A DNA stretch of 64,000 bases from Flagellimonas oceanensis. GTDB taxonomy: Bacteria; Bacteroidota; Bacteroidia; Flavobacteriales; Flavobacteriaceae. Of this stretch, positions 44,397-54,510 are shown piece after piece. The stretch is taken from assembly GCF_003992595.1 (NCBI RefSeq), contig NZ_RZNA01000004.1, positions 62,001-126,000 on the forward strand, given 5' to 3'. Numbering within the stretch: position 1 is the first letter of the stretch; each line of letters starts with the position of its first letter. A model generated the notes under the pieces. The model ran no database searches and had not been told where the DNA came from. It saw only the letters and a program-made list of their open reading frames with translations. A program made the translations under genes and the position numbers.

Positions 44397-44981
44397 ATGA
44401 AGGACAAGGCATCCCTTATTTTGAAATCTTTCTTCTCAAATCTTGATTTATCCGAAGATGAAGAAAAACATTTTACATCCCTTTGGACACTGAAATCATT
44501 TGATCAATATGATATAATTACGGAAGCGGAAAGCATAGAGCGTAATTTTTATATTGTTCTGGAGGGTGTACAAGCAATCTATGTTCTAAATGAAAAAGGC
44601 GAAAAAGTGGTTTTGGGGTTTTCCTACACCGGCAGTCCTTCAGGCGTGTTTGATTCCTTTGTAAAAGGAGAACCTTCAAAAATTTTCTTGGAAGCTTTGA
44701 AACCCTCTAAATTATTGGTCTTATGCAAACAGGACTATGATGAGATGTTCAAAAACCACTTCTCTTTTTATAAGTGGGGACATCTTTTTTTTCAGGACGT
44801 GCTTTTTGATCGATTGTCCAGAGAGGTGGAACTTTTAACCCTTACTGCCGAGCAACGCTATGTTGCCTTTATGAAAAGATGCCCAGAAGAATTAAAGGTA
44901 ATTCCACAAAAATACCTGGCATCCTACCTCAACATGAAACCCGAGACTTTCAGCCGATTGAGGGCGGCCAATGTGTACTGA
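44397..44981 (+). CDS. Crp/Fnr-family transcription regulator
   Basis: 194 residues: a cyclic-nucleotide-binding-type beta-roll (FDQYDIITEAESIERNFYIVLEGVQAIYVLNEKGEKVVLGF) and a C-terminal HTH (QKYLASYLNMKPETFSRLRAANVY). There are no iron-sulfur cysteines as in Fnr, and the phosphate-binding loop of Crp is not recognisable, so the ligand is unknown. It lies 66 bases after the DinB gene; proteins of this type often regulate an adjacent gene. Confidence 0.85.
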   Translation: MKDKASLILKSFFSNLDLSEDEEKHFTSLWTLKSFDQYDIITEAESIERNFYIVLEGVQAIYVLNEKGEKVVLGFSYTGSPSGVFDSFVKGEPSKIFLEALKPSKLLVLCKQDYDEMFKNHFSFYKWGHLFFQDVLFDRLSREVELLTLTAEQRYVAFMKRCPEELKVIPQKYLASYLNMKPETFSRLRAANVY

Positions 44982-45071
44982 TTTTTCTTTGCCCATTGAA
45001 ATACTTCAATAAAGCCATAATATTTGTAAAAATGTAAAGTTTTATTTACTTTTAGACAAAAATACTAGCAA

Positions 45072-45482
45072 ATGGATGTTCAAATACTACCAAACTGGGG
45101 CAAACGACTTGGTCTTTTCATTTTCTTAATCTCCCTCATCTTTGTGGCAGGTGATCATTTTATGGATGGATTCAATGGTGCGCCCACTGGAACACATCAT
45201 TTCTTTGAAGATTTACTTGGCAATACACTTTCAAGCTTTTTTGATGTTCTGCCAGTGATAGGTCTTTTGATCTATATGTTTTCCAAAGAAAAAGTTGAAG
45301 ATGACTTTATAAGATTAATCAGATTACAATCCTATCAGACTACCATAATTATCTTATTGATTATTGCCTTGGCAATTTATCTTTTTGACGTTTATTATGA
45401 AGTTAGTTTAGACATGGTTCTATCATTATTCATGGTATTGTTTTTGGTCATATTCTACTTCAAAAAAGAGGCTCATTTATGA
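45072..45482 (+). CDS. Small membrane protein paired with an HTH regulator
   Basis: 136 residues with four hydrophobic segments (LFIFLISLIFVAG, SFFDVLPVIGLLIYMF, TTIIILLIIALAIYLF, MVLSLFMVLFLVIFYF). The family is not recognised. Its last codons overlap the start of the HTH gene (ATGA-type overlap at 45479-45482), so the two are translationally coupled; similar membrane-HTH pairs occur in Firmicutes and Bacteroidota, where the membrane protein may control the regulator. Confidence 0.75.
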   Translation: MDVQILPNWGKRLGLFIFLISLIFVAGDHFMDGFNGAPTGTHHFFEDLLGNTLSSFFDVLPVIGLLIYMFSKEKVEDDFIRLIRLQSYQTTIIILLIIALAIYLFDVYYEVSLDMVLSLFMVLFLVIFYFKKEAHL

Positions 45483-45676
45483 AGAATTTGGTAAAAGTAG
45501 AAAGAGCACGATTGGATATGACCCAAGCCGAATTGGCCAAAGAATTGGGCGTTTCTAGACAGACCATTCATGCCATAGAAAAGGATAAATTCAATCCTTC
45601 GGTTACCTTGGCATTAAAAATGGCCAGATTGTTCAATCTTCCTGTGGAGGAATTATTTATTATTGATGAGGATTAA
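45479..45676 (+). CDS. XRE-family helix-turn-helix regulator (YozG/YgzD-like)
   Basis: 65 residues, all of it one HTH domain: VERARLDMTQAELAKELGVSRQTIHAIEKDKFNPSVTLALKMARLFNLPVEELF. Small regulators of this type bind DNA as dimers and control the operon they are in. Its start overlaps the preceding membrane gene and its stop overlaps that of rsmI on the other strand. Confidence 0.87.
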   Translation: MKNLVKVERARLDMTQAELAKELGVSRQTIHAIEKDKFNPSVTLALKMARLFNLPVEELFIIDED

Positions 45677-46347
45677 TCCTTACGTCCACCAACCACAATC
45701 ACAAATTCTCCTTTGGGCGCCTTGTTGTTGAAGTGTTCCAATACTTCCATTACGGTTCCGCGAACGGTCTCTTCATATAGTTTGGTCAATTCCCTGGATA
45801 CGGAAACAGGTCGGTCCTCCCCAAAATACTCGGCAAAATGGGTCAAAGTTTTAAGGAGCTTATGGGGCGATTCGTAAAAAACCATGGTTCGTGTTTCTTC
45901 GGCAAGTTCCAAAAGTCGGGTCTGACGGCCTTTTTTCACAGGTAAAAACCCTTCAAAAACAAATCGGTCGTTGGGCAATCCGCTGTTCACCAAAGCAGGA
46001 ACAAAGGCAGTTGCTCCGGGCAGACACTCCACTTCAATATCGTTTTCCACACAGGCGCGGGTCAATAAAAATCCTGGATCGGAAATAGCTGGGGTACCAG
46101 CATCGGAAATAAGGGCATAAGTATTGCCCTCCTTCATTTTTTGCACCAAGCCCTCAACTTGTCGATGTTCGTTGTGCATATGGTGGCTCTGCAAAGGGGT
46201 ATCAATCTCAAAATGCTTGAGCAGCTTGCCACTGGTCCGGGTATCTTCCGCCAAAACCACATCAACTTCCTTGAGTACCTTAATGGCACGAAGCGTCATG
46301 TCCTCCAAATTTCCTATTGGTGTCGGAACCAGATATAGCTTTCCCAT
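45673..46347 (-). CDS. rsmI: 16S rRNA 2'-O-ribose methyltransferase RsmI
   Basis: Methylates the ribose of C1402 in 16S rRNA with S-adenosylmethionine. The 224-residue protein has the family start LYLVPTPIGNLEDMTLRA, AEDTRTSGKLL, LISDAGTPAISDPG and VFYESPHKLLKTL. It is slightly shorter than the E. coli protein, as it lacks the C-terminal extra domain. It is transcribed towards the HTH gene. Confidence 0.94.
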   Translation of the reverse strand: MGKLYLVPTPIGNLEDMTLRAIKVLKEVDVVLAEDTRTSGKLLKHFEIDTPLQSHHMHNEHRQVEGLVQKMKEGNTYALISDAGTPAISDPGFLLTRACVENDIEVECLPGATAFVPALVNSGLPNDRFVFEGFLPVKKGRQTRLLELAEETRTMVFYESPHKLLKTLTHFAEYFGEDRPVSVSRELTKLYEETVRGTVMEVLEHFNNKAPKGEFVIVVGGRKD

Positions 46348-46395
46348 GGACCAAAGTTACGGTCTTGCTTTTAAATTAATCTTGGAAAAATGAAT

Positions 46396-47088
46396 TTATG
46401 CGAATCTTCGTTCGATAAGTGCCATAAAGCGGGCTTCGTACTCTTCCTTACCCTCCCAATTCTTATACTCAGGCTTTACCATATTGTTGATAAAGGCTAT
46501 AGAGCGTTCCTCGGAATCGATGGTGGTAAGCTGCGAAAGTACACGCGTGTAATCCTCCATGCTGTTGTTGAAAAGGTGCTTTACAAAGGCCAATTTATCG
46601 TTGAGCCCCACCTGAAAATCCTTGGCCAATCGATCGTTTAAGGATTTTGGCTTTTTCTGAGGAGTAGGCACTTCGGTATTCTCCGTTGGGGTAACATTTT
46701 CCTTATCATTTTTCATGAAATCGGGTTTGGCCACGAACTCGGCAAACACCTTTTCCAAATCTGCATTGGAAGGCATCTCGGAAACGATATTCTTAATCGT
46801 GTCCATAGAAGGTGTATTGATAATATCTTCTTGGTGTGGATTGCTTTCGGGCACGGAAGTGTTTCCGCTTAAAACAGCATTGGCCATTTTCTCGAACCTA
46901 GAGGCTATCACATTTTGGGAAACATCCACCTCAACATCGCTCAATTTTTCATCTATGAATTTCAAAACGGCCAACTTCTCATAAATCTCTTTGGATTTTT
47001 CATAAAGTGCCGCAAGATCAGTGTCCTCACGAGCAGTGATTATTTCGGTGGACAACTTGATCAACTCTTCCCTCAATTTCCGTATCAT
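46396..47088 (-). CDS. Conserved hypothetical protein, helical
   Basis: 230 residues, soluble, no signal. The N-terminal 70 residues are strongly helical and charged (MIRKLREELIKLSTEIITAR, KSKEIYEKLAVLKFIDEKLSD), probably a coiled coil. A Pro/Asn/Thr-rich linker (ENVTPTENTEVPTPQKKPK) follows, then a conserved-looking C-terminal part (LNDRLAKDFQVGLNDKLAFVKHLFN...YTRVLSQLTTIDSEERSIAFINNMVKPEYKNWEGKEEYEARFMALIERRF). The family is seen in flavobacteria near rsmI and tdk, but I know no function. Confidence 0.75.
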   Translation of the reverse strand: MIRKLREELIKLSTEIITAREDTDLAALYEKSKEIYEKLAVLKFIDEKLSDVEVDVSQNVIASRFEKMANAVLSGNTSVPESNPHQEDIINTPSMDTIKNIVSEMPSNADLEKVFAEFVAKPDFMKNDKENVTPTENTEVPTPQKKPKSLNDRLAKDFQVGLNDKLAFVKHLFNNSMEDYTRVLSQLTTIDSEERSIAFINNMVKPEYKNWEGKEEYEARFMALIERRFA

Positions 47089-47162
47089 AGCTTTAAGTAT
47101 TTCTTACCTTTAAAAATATAATGATTTTGCTAACACCCTATCAACAAAAGGTTAAAATCTTA

Positions 47163-47196
47163 TTGAAAACAGGGGTGCGATTTTTTAGTAGCTTTG
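47163..47196 (+). promoter_or_regulatory. Promoter of tdk-alr
   Basis: TTG at 47163-47165, a 23-base spacer, TAGCTTTG at 47189-47196. The -7 box is an exact match; the spacer is at the long end of the usual range. Confidence 0.6.
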
Positions 47197-47247
47197 TGGT
47201 CGTCCCAATATAACGGGAAAACAAACAATTTCTTTCAAAAATACGGT

Positions 47248-47892
47248 ATGTTTCTCGAAAACACAGTCAACCCTAAGGAACAGTTTGGATGGATTGAGGT
47301 GATTTGCGGTTCCATGTTTTCCGGAAAGACCGAAGAACTGATCCGAAGGCTCAAGCGCGCCCAATTTGCAAAGCAAAAGGTAGAAATCTTCAAGCCCATT
47401 GTGGACACCCGCTACCATGAAGAAATGGTGGTCTCCCACGACTCCAACGAAATCAGGTCCACTCCTGTCCCGGCTGCTGCCAACATTCGACTTTTGGCGG
47501 ATGATTGTGATGTGATCGGTATTGACGAAGCCCAATTTTTTGATGATGAAATCGTAACCGTTTGCAACGATTTGGCCAATAGGGGCATTCGCGTGGTGGT
47601 CGCTGGATTGGATATGGATTTCAAGGGCAATCCCTTTGGCCCCATGCCCGCACTGATGGCCACAGCGGAATACGTGACCAAAGTGCACGCCGTTTGCACC
47701 CGAACAGGAAACTTGGCCAACTATAGTTTTAGAAAATCCCTTAACGATAATTTGGTGTTGCTTGGTGAAACGGAGGAATATGAACCTTTGAGCAGAGCAG
47801 CTTTCTACAAGGCCATGTTACGCGAAAAAATAAAGGGAATGGATGTGGACTCGGAAGAAGTAACCTCCAAAAAAGAGAAACCCAATGAGTAA
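47248..47892 (+). CDS. tdk: Thymidine kinase
   Basis: Phosphorylates thymidine in the salvage pathway. The 214-residue type II kinase has the P-loop [15 protein letters not shown] (residues 20-34), the Walker [13 protein letters not shown], the lasso region [19 protein letters not shown] and a CTRTGN remnant of the zinc site. I chose ATG at 47248 ([15 protein letters not shown]); an earlier TTG start at 47194 would lie upstream of or at the transcription start. Its stop overlaps the start of alr by 8 bases. Confidence 0.93.
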   Translation: MFLENTVNPKEQFGWIEVICGSMFSGKTEELIRRLKRAQFAKQKVEIFKPIVDTRYHEEMVVSHDSNEIRSTPVPAAANIRLLADDCDVIGIDEAQFFDDEIVTVCNDLANRGIRVVVAGLDMDFKGNPFGPMPALMATAEYVTKVHAVCTRTGNLANYSFRKSLNDNLVLLGETEEYEPLSRAAFYKAMLREKIKGMDVDSEEVTSKKEKPNE

Positions 47893-48994
47893 GGTCGGGG
47901 AAACAACTTTGATCTTGGACCTCGCTGCCTTGGAACACAATTACAGCTACTTGCGATCCAAAATAAAGCCCGAAACCAAGTTTTTGGGCGTGGTAAAGGC
48001 TTTTGCCTACGGAAGCGACATGGTAACCATTGCCACCGAACTCGAACAATTGGGTGCCGATTATCTGGCAGTTGCCTATGTGAGCGAAGGGGTTTTGTTG
48101 CGTAAAGCGGGCATTCAGCTTCCTATTTTGGTGTTGCACCCCTTGGCGTCCAATTTTGATGATTTGATGGCCTACCAGTTGGAGCCGAGCCTATATTCCA
48201 GAAATATTCTGAACCAATTCATTGAAGCGGCCAAGGCGAAGAAACAGACAGGTTACCCTGTTCACATTAAGTTCAACACAGGCTTAAACCGTTTGGGTTT
48301 TGCGGAAGATGATGTTGATTTTGTTGCTGAGGAAAGTAAGCATAGCGAATGTATCAAAATAGTGTCTTGCTTTTCTCATTTGGCAGCATCCGAAGATAAA
48401 AACGAGCGAAATTTTAGCCTGAATCAAATCAATTGCTTCAAACATTTGAGCGATATGCTCATGGATAAGTTGGGCTATCTGCTCATGCGACACATGTTGA
48501 ACACTTCGGGCATCATCAATTATCCTGAGGCACAGTTTGAGATGGTCCGTAGTGGAATAGGATTGTACGGTTATGGCAACCAGGCTGAAGTGGATGCGGA
48601 ATTACGACCGATCGCCACCCTGAAAACGATTATTTCGCAAATCCATCACATTGATGCCAATGAATCCGTGGGATATAATCGGGCGTTTACATCGAACCAA
48701 CCTGTAAAGAGCGCCACCCTGCCCATTGGACATGCAGATGGTATAGGCCGACAGTACGGAAAAGGGAAAGGTTATGTGACCATCAAAAACAAAAAAGCAC
48801 CGATTCTGGGCAATGTTTGTATGGATATGATCATGGTGGATGTAACTGAAATCGATTGCAAAGAAGGGGACGAGGCCATTGTGTTTGGCTCAGGAAAATC
48901 AGCCGAAAAGTTTGCTGCCACGGCCAGCACTATTTCCTACGAAATCCTCACAGCCATTTCACAACGGGTAAAAAGAGTGGTTATAAATAAGTGA
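47885..48994 (+). CDS. alr: Alanine racemase
   Basis: Makes D-alanine for peptidoglycan with PLP. The 369-residue protein has the PLP lysine in [11 protein letters not shown] (Lys38), and the C-terminal [15 protein letters not shown] with the barrel. The catalytic tyrosine lies near VGYNRAF. Its start overlaps the tdk end, so the two share an mRNA; MurF-Alr fusions of other Bacteroidota are not seen here. Confidence 0.92.
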   Translation: MSKVGETTLILDLAALEHNYSYLRSKIKPETKFLGVVKAFAYGSDMVTIATELEQLGADYLAVAYVSEGVLLRKAGIQLPILVLHPLASNFDDLMAYQLEPSLYSRNILNQFIEAAKAKKQTGYPVHIKFNTGLNRLGFAEDDVDFVAEESKHSECIKIVSCFSHLAASEDKNERNFSLNQINCFKHLSDMLMDKLGYLLMRHMLNTSGIINYPEAQFEMVRSGIGLYGYGNQAEVDAELRPIATLKTIISQIHHIDANESVGYNRAFTSNQPVKSATLPIGHADGIGRQYGKGKGYVTIKNKKAPILGNVCMDMIMVDVTEIDCKEGDEAIVFGSGKSAEKFAATASTISYEILTAISQRVKRVVINK

Positions 48995-49071
48995 TTTTTT
49001 ATCTCGGAAGAAGAACGGCAAACCGCTTTTTTGCTTAATTTGTCTTTGATTAACCAATACTCAACTATAAA

Positions 49072-49479
49072 ATGGGATTTTTAAAAGAATTTAAAGAGTT
49101 TGCCATGAAAGGAAACCTAGTGGATATCGCCGTAGGTTTCGTCATGGGTGCCGCTTTTAAAGAAGTGGTATCATCGTTCACAGGAGGCATAGTTTCCCCC
49201 TTGATCGGATTGTTGTTCAACGCAGATTTCAATGATTTGAAATATGTGATTACCGAAGGAACCCCAAATGAGGCGGGAGAGATTATTGGGGAGATAGCAG
49301 TGCTCTACGGTGCGTTTTTGACCAATGTCATCGACTTCATCATCGTCGCGTTCGTTATGTTCCTCATTGTTAAAGGAGTGAACAGGATGAAGAAAAAAGA
49401 GGAGCCTGCTCCAGAACCTCCAAAGGGTCCGACCCAAGAGGAACTGTTGGCAGAAATCCGCGATTTGTTGAAGAAATAA
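49072..49479 (+). CDS. mscL: Large-conductance mechanosensitive channel MscL
   Basis: Opens under membrane tension in osmotic downshock. The 135 residues match the family: N-terminal helix FLKEFKEFAMKGN, first membrane helix VDIAVGFVMGAAFKEVVSSF, second helix FIIVAFVMFLIVKGVNRM, and the C-terminal charged helix bundle EELLAEIRDLLKK. It stands alone, 77 bases after alr. Confidence 0.94.
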   Translation: MGFLKEFKEFAMKGNLVDIAVGFVMGAAFKEVVSSFTGGIVSPLIGLLFNADFNDLKYVITEGTPNEAGEIIGEIAVLYGAFLTNVIDFIIVAFVMFLIVKGVNRMKKKEEPAPEPPKGPTQEELLAEIRDLLKK

Positions 49480-49617
49480 AAATCGTTGGTACCTTATTTC
49501 GGTACTGCCGCTACATCACAATAACCCTTAAAAACCATCAATGTGTTTCGCTAACATGTTGATGGTTGTTTTATTTATAACATTTTGTTATTTTTTATTG
49601 ATTGATGAATAAAAAGC

Positions 49618-49647
49618 TTGTTTAACTCGCTGACTAAAGTACCTTTG
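49618..49647 (+). promoter_or_regulatory. Promoter of asd
   Basis: TTG at 49618-49620, a 19-base spacer, TACCTTTG at 49640-49647, 20 bases before the ATG. All elements match the Bacteroidota consensus. Confidence 0.8.
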
Positions 49648-49667
49648 CGGTAAGAAATAAATTAAAA

Positions 49668-50681
49668 ATGAAAGTAGCAGTTGTTGGAGCCACCGGAATG
49701 GTAGGCGAAGTGATGTTGAAAGTATTGGAAGAGCGTAACTTCCCTATTTCAGAATTGATGTTGGTTGCCTCGGAGCGTTCGGTGGGCAAAAAACTGACCT
49801 ATAAGAACGACGAGCATACCGTAATCGGTCTGGCAGATGCTGTAGCCGCTCAACCCGATATTGCCATTTTCTCCGCAGGTGGGGACACCTCCTTGGAATG
49901 GGCTCCCAAATTTGCCGAGGTTGGCACTACCGTAATCGACAATTCCTCTGCGTGGCGTATGGACCCGACCAAAAAATTGGTAGTGCCCGAAATCAATGCA
50001 AACGAACTGACTGCTGAGGATAAAATTATTGCCAACCCCAACTGCTCCACTATTCAAATGGTGTTGGCCTTGGACCCATTGCACAAAAAATATCAAATGA
50101 AGCGCGTTGTCGTTTCCACCTACCAATCCGTTTCTGGTACAGGAGTAAAGGCTGTTGAGCAAATGGAAAACGAAGCAGCTGGAATAGAGGGAGAAATGGC
50201 CTATCCTTACCCCATCAACCGAAATGCACTGCCGCATTGCGATGTGTTTTTGGAAAATGGATACACTAAAGAAGAAATGAAATTGGCCAGGGAGCCTCAA
50301 AAAATATTGGACGACCGTACATTTTCGGTAACCGCAACCGCAGTGCGTATTCCTACTGCCGGTGGGCACTCGGAATCTGTCAACGTGGAATTCCATAACG
50401 ATTTTGATTTGGCGGAAGTAAGACAACTCCTAAGCGAAACCCCCGGAATCGTAGTGCAGGACAATCCTGAAACCAACACCTACCCCATGCCTGTTTTTGC
50501 CAATGGCAAGGATGATGTTTTTGTGGGCAGGATTCGTAGAGACGAAACCCAACCGAATACTTTGAACATGTGGATTGTGGCGGACAACCTAAGAAAAGGA
50601 GCTGCCACCAACGCTGTGCAGATTGCGGAGTATTTGGTGGAGAATAATTTGGTTTCAAATACTTCTGAAGCTGTTTCATAA
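49668..50681 (+). CDS. asd: Aspartate-semialdehyde dehydrogenase
   Basis: Reduces aspartyl phosphate to the semialdehyde, on the path to lysine, diaminopimelate, threonine and methionine. The 337-residue protein has the NADP-binding start [23 protein letters not shown], the catalytic cysteine in [12 protein letters not shown] (Cys126), and the catalytic His region [16 protein letters not shown]. It has its own clear promoter. Confidence 0.94.
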   Translation: MKVAVVGATGMVGEVMLKVLEERNFPISELMLVASERSVGKKLTYKNDEHTVIGLADAVAAQPDIAIFSAGGDTSLEWAPKFAEVGTTVIDNSSAWRMDPTKKLVVPEINANELTAEDKIIANPNCSTIQMVLALDPLHKKYQMKRVVVSTYQSVSGTGVKAVEQMENEAAGIEGEMAYPYPINRNALPHCDVFLENGYTKEEMKLAREPQKILDDRTFSVTATAVRIPTAGGHSESVNVEFHNDFDLAEVRQLLSETPGIVVQDNPETNTYPMPVFANGKDDVFVGRIRRDETQPNTLNMWIVADNLRKGAATNAVQIAEYLVENNLVSNTSEAVS

Positions 50682-50758
50682 AATTCGTTAAAGCATCGAT
50701 TGCAGCCAATTGGTTTGTGTCTTTTGTGGTATTTTTATCGGAATCAATCCGAGAAAAC

Positions 50759-52915
50759 ATGAAAAACATAAGTCTGTTGGCTGCTTTGGTTTTATTTGCA
50801 GCCTGTCAGGAAAACACTAAAAAAAGAGAATCCATTACTGTGAACTACCCCACTACCAAAAAAGTTGACACCGTAGATAATTATTTTGGAAATGAAGTCC
50901 CTGACCCCTATCGTTGGTTGGAAGACGACCGCAGCGAGGAGACCGAAGCATGGGTAAAAGAACAAAACGCTGTCACTTTTGGCTATTTGGACAAGATTCC
51001 TTTTCGAGAAGACCTAAAAAACCGATTGGAGAAACTGTGGAACTACGAAAAAGTGGGCTCCCCTTTTAAAGAAGGCGACTATACCTATTATTACAAGAAT
51101 AATGGGCTACAAAACCAATATGTGGTCTACCGTGAAAAAGAGGATGGGGAAGAAGAGGTCTTTTTGGACCCCAATTCTTTTTCCGAAGACGGCACCACAT
51201 CTTTGATGGGCCTTAGCTTTACCAAGGACGGTTCCAAAGCGGCCTACCTTATCTCCGAAGGCGGAAGCGATTGGCGCAAAGGTATTGTCATCGATGCCGA
51301 ATCCAAAGAAATTGTGGAGGATACCTTAGTGGATATCAAGTTCAGCGGCATCTCTTGGAAAGGAAACGATGGTTTCTTTTATTCCAGCTACGACAAACCC
51401 GAAGGAAGCGAACTTTCAGCAAAAACGGACCAACACAAATTATACTATCACAAATTGGGAACGCCCCAATCCGAGGACAAGATCATTTTTGGTGGAACAC
51501 CAGAAGAAAAACACCGCTACGTAGGTGGTTCCGTATCGGAAGACCAGAAGTATCTCTTTATTTCTGCGTCGGTTTCCACATCGGGCAACAAATTGTTTAT
51601 GATGGATCTTTCCCAAAAGAATCCTGAGTTGATTACCATTTTGGACGATACCGATTCTGACACCTACGTTATCGATAACGAAGGCTCTACCTTATATATG
51701 GTCACCAACCGTGAGGCACCCAATAAAAAAGTCGTGGTTGTGGATGCAGCCAATCCAACACCAGACAATTGGAAAGATTTAATTCCAGAGACCGAAAATG
51801 TATTGACGGCAGGAACTGGTGGAGGCTATTTTTTTACCGAATACATGGTAGATGCCATTTCCAAAGTGCTTCAATATGATTATGAAGGTAACCTGGTCCG
51901 CGAAGTCGAACTGCCCGGTGTAGGAAGCGCTGGAGGTTTTGGTGGCAAAAAGGAAGACAAGGAATTCTACTTCTCCTTCACCAACTACAATACACCAGGC
52001 TCATTGTACAAATACAATGTGGAGACTGGAGAGTATGAGCAATATTGGAAGCCCCAAATTGATTTCAATCCTGATGACTACGAGTCCAAACAGGTGTTTT
52101 ACAATTCAAAAGATGGCACAAAAGTGCCTATGATCATTACCTATAAAAAAGGAACCGAACTCAACGGTAAAAATCCAACTATCCTTTATGGCTATGGAGG
52201 TTTCAATGTAAGTTTAACGCCCTCTTTCAGCATTGTGAACGCGGTTTGGATGGAGCAGGGTGGTGTATATGCCGTTCCTAACCTTAGAGGAGGTGGGGAA
52301 TACGGAAAAAAATGGCATATTGCCGGCACCAAGCTTCAAAAACAGAATGTGTTCGATGACTTTATCGCCGCTGCAGAATACTTGATTGATAACCAATATA
52401 CCTCAAAAGAATATCTCGCTATCCGTGGAGGTTCCAATGGTGGTTTATTGGTTGGCGCAACCATGACCCAGCGCCCGGATTTGATGCAAGTAGCCTTACC
52501 GGCCGTAGGTGTAATGGATATGCTCCGATACCACACTTTTACCGCTGGTGCCGGATGGGCCTACGATTATGGTACTTCTGAAGATAGTGAGGAAATGTTC
52601 AACTACATCAAGGGCTATTCCCCTGTGCATAACGTAAAAGAAGGCACGGAATATCCAGCTACTCTTGTTACCACTGGAGATCATGATGACCGTGTGGTTC
52701 CTGCACACAGCTTTAAGTTTGCAGCAGAGCTACAGGAAAAACAGGCTGGGGAACAACCCACTTTGATTCGTATCGAGACCAACGCAGGTCACGGAGCAGG
52801 TACACCTGTCAGCAAGACCATTGAGCAATATGCCGATATTTTTGGGTTTACCTTTTTCAATATGGGCTATGATGAATTGCCCAACCAAAAAGTTCTTAAG
52901 GAGTTTAAAGATTGA
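50759..52915 (+). CDS. Prolyl oligopeptidase family serine peptidase (S9A), lipoprotein
   Basis: Cuts short peptides after proline, probably in the periplasm. The 718-residue protein starts with a lipoprotein signal ([14 protein letters not shown], lipid on the Cys). Then comes [22 protein letters not shown], the S9A N-terminal hallmark, a seven-bladed propeller, and the alpha/beta-hydrolase domain with catalytic Ser in [13 protein letters not shown] (near 559), Asp in GDHDDRVVP and His in NAGHGAG (near 678). ATG at 50759 gives the signal peptide directly. Confidence 0.93.
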   Translation: MKNISLLAALVLFAACQENTKKRESITVNYPTTKKVDTVDNYFGNEVPDPYRWLEDDRSEETEAWVKEQNAVTFGYLDKIPFREDLKNRLEKLWNYEKVGSPFKEGDYTYYYKNNGLQNQYVVYREKEDGEEEVFLDPNSFSEDGTTSLMGLSFTKDGSKAAYLISEGGSDWRKGIVIDAESKEIVEDTLVDIKFSGISWKGNDGFFYSSYDKPEGSELSAKTDQHKLYYHKLGTPQSEDKIIFGGTPEEKHRYVGGSVSEDQKYLFISASVSTSGNKLFMMDLSQKNPELITILDDTDSDTYVIDNEGSTLYMVTNREAPNKKVVVVDAANPTPDNWKDLIPETENVLTAGTGGGYFFTEYMVDAISKVLQYDYEGNLVREVELPGVGSAGGFGGKKEDKEFYFSFTNYNTPGSLYKYNVETGEYEQYWKPQIDFNPDDYESKQVFYNSKDGTKVPMIITYKKGTELNGKNPTILYGYGGFNVSLTPSFSIVNAVWMEQGGVYAVPNLRGGGEYGKKWHIAGTKLQKQNVFDDFIAAAEYLIDNQYTSKEYLAIRGGSNGGLLVGATMTQRPDLMQVALPAVGVMDMLRYHTFTAGAGWAYDYGTSEDSEEMFNYIKGYSPVHNVKEGTEYPATLVTTGDHDDRVVPAHSFKFAAELQEKQAGEQPTLIRIETNAGHGAGTPVSKTIEQYADIFGFTFFNMGYDELPNQKVLKEFKD

Positions 52916-52948
52916 CAAAATCTCTGAGAAACTCCCAAAACATGATAT

Positions 52949-53020
52949 TGTCAGTTCGAGCGTAGTCGAGAACAAAACATCTGTAAACCAATTTAGGTTT
53001 CGACTTCGCTAACCCTGACA
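52949..53020. repeat. Dispersed-type intergenic inverted repeat
   Basis: TGTCAGTTCGAGCGTAGTCGA at the left is mirrored by TCGACTTCGCTAACCCTGACA at the right (imperfect, ends TGTCAG/CTGACA exact), with about 28 bases between. Elements with CAGTTCGAG...GTCGAGAA arms are common between flavobacterial genes. It may also form a hairpin after the peptidase stop. Confidence 0.6.
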
Positions 53021-53049
53021 TATTTTTGACAGATGAGCCACTTATATTT

Positions 53050-54045
53050 ATGCTAAAAATCCAAATTGATTCTTTCGGTTATCAAGACCAGACCATTTTA
53101 AAGGACATTTCCTTTGAAGTTTCCCCGGGGGAGCATGTGGCTTTGATGGGCGAAAGTGGCTCGGGAAAAAGCACCTTGCTCAAAATCATCTACGGATTGC
53201 TTCATGTGGAGGAGGGCTCCGTTTTTTGGGGAGACACTGAAGCGCTAGGGCCCAATTTTAATCTGGTTCCAGGCGAACCTTACATGAAATATTTGGCACA
53301 GGACTTTGATTTGATGCCCTTTATTTCTGTGGAAGAAAACATAGGGCAGTTCCTTTCTGTTTTTGATCCAGAAACCCACAAAGAACGCATCAATGAACTA
53401 TTGGAATTAATTGAAATGAAATCCTACGCCAAGACCAAAGTGAAATACCTCAGTGGTGGACAGCAGCAAAGAGTGGCATTGGCCAGAGTACTGGCGCAGG
53501 AACCCGAAATTCTTCTTTTGGACGAACCCTTTGGCCATATTGACAATTTTAAGCGTAATTCCCTTCGTAGAAACCTCTTTCTGTATCTCAAAAAACAGGG
53601 TATTACGGTGCTTACCGCAAGCCACGACCCCAGTGATGTACTCCCTTTTGCAGAACGTACCCTGATCTTGGAACAAGGACAGATCATTGCCAACGAGAAC
53701 ACTCAAGGCCTCTATAAAAACCCTCCGAATCACTATACAGCTTCGTTGTTTGGCCAAGTGAACAAGGTCCCCATGAAACTCTTGAAATCCTATTCCGAGA
53801 TTGATAGGTCCGTTTTAGTATATCCGCATGAATTCAAATTTTCTGATGCTTCAGGGCTAAAAGTCGAGATAACCCGATCGCTCTTTAATGGAAGTCATCA
53901 TCTAAACGAAGGAATGGCAGAAGACGGCACAACCATTTTTTTCAATTCAGACAAAAAACAGGAAAAAGGAACAACCATTTTTCTTAATGTATCTTTGGAA
54001 ACCATCAACAGAAGGCTTCAAGTTGGACAAAAAACAAATACATAG
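53050..54045 (+). CDS. ABC transporter ATP-binding protein
   Basis: 331 residues. Walker A MGESGSGKSTLLK, Q-loop YLAQDFDLMPF, signature LSGGQQQRVALARVLAQ, Walker B ILLLDEPFGHID and the H-loop TASHDP are all present. The C-terminal 90 residues look like a TOBE-type regulatory domain (SVLVYPHEFKFSD), as in importers of the sugar, Fe or polyamine type. No permease gene is nearby, so the transported substrate is unknown. I chose ATG at 53050 (MLKIQIDSFGYQ); the end overlaps arfB. Confidence 0.88.
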   Translation: MLKIQIDSFGYQDQTILKDISFEVSPGEHVALMGESGSGKSTLLKIIYGLLHVEEGSVFWGDTEALGPNFNLVPGEPYMKYLAQDFDLMPFISVEENIGQFLSVFDPETHKERINELLELIEMKSYAKTKVKYLSGGQQQRVALARVLAQEPEILLLDEPFGHIDNFKRNSLRRNLFLYLKKQGITVLTASHDPSDVLPFAERTLILEQGQIIANENTQGLYKNPPNHYTASLFGQVNKVPMKLLKSYSEIDRSVLVYPHEFKFSDASGLKVEITRSLFNGSHHLNEGMAEDGTTIFFNSDKKQEKGTTIFLNVSLETINRRLQVGQKTNT

Positions 54046-54421
54046 GGAATTACAGTTTAAGGCCATGCGTAGTAGCGGTGCTGGGGGACAACACGTGAAC
54101 AAGGTTTCCTCCAAGGTGGAGCTCACTTTTAATGTACCCGCTTCAGAAGGTTTATCAGACAGGGAAAAACAACGTGTCCTATTAAAATTACAGTCCCGAT
54201 TGACCAATGATGGTGCCTTGATTCTTCAATGTGATGAGGCCCGAAGCCAACACCGAAACAAAGATTTAGTAGTGAAGCGCTTTTTCGAAACCCTGAAAAA
54301 TGCTCTCATCTTACCTAAAAAGCGAAAACCGACCAAACCCACCAAACCTTCCAAAGAAAAACGGTTAAAATCCAAAAGAATCACGGCAGAGAAAAAAGCG
54401 TCTCGCAAAAAACCGTACTGA
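54023..54421 (+). CDS. arfB: Alternative ribosome-rescue factor ArfB (class I RF-like peptidyl-tRNA hydrolase)
   Basis: Frees stalled ribosomes by hydrolysing peptidyl-tRNA. The GGQ motif lies in FKAMRSSGAGGQHVNKVSSKVEL, and the C-terminal tail is long and basic (KKRKPTKPTKPSKEKRLKSKRITAEKK), as needed to enter the empty mRNA channel. The likely start is TTG at 54023 (LDKKQIHRELQFKA), which gives the usual short N-terminus; it lies inside the 3' end of the ABC gene. The final 271 bases have a diverged second copy at 55287-55557. Confidence 0.88.
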   Translation: MDKKQIHRELQFKAMRSSGAGGQHVNKVSSKVELTFNVPASEGLSDREKQRVLLKLQSRLTNDGALILQCDEARSQHRNKDLVVKRFFETLKNALILPKKRKPTKPTKPSKEKRLKSKRITAEKKASRKKPY

Positions 54422-54510
54422 GAAAAGTTATTGTTCTATTCTCAAAACATTGTACAAGCACAATTGTGAGGCACTCGCAAAGAAGCGTCTAACAACCATT
54501 TCCCATTTTA

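Noticed and set aside
53987..54022. Upstream in-frame start for arfB at 53987
   Set aside because: It would add 12 residues with no family resemblance inside the ABC gene; the TTG at 54023 gives the usual ArfB N-terminus.
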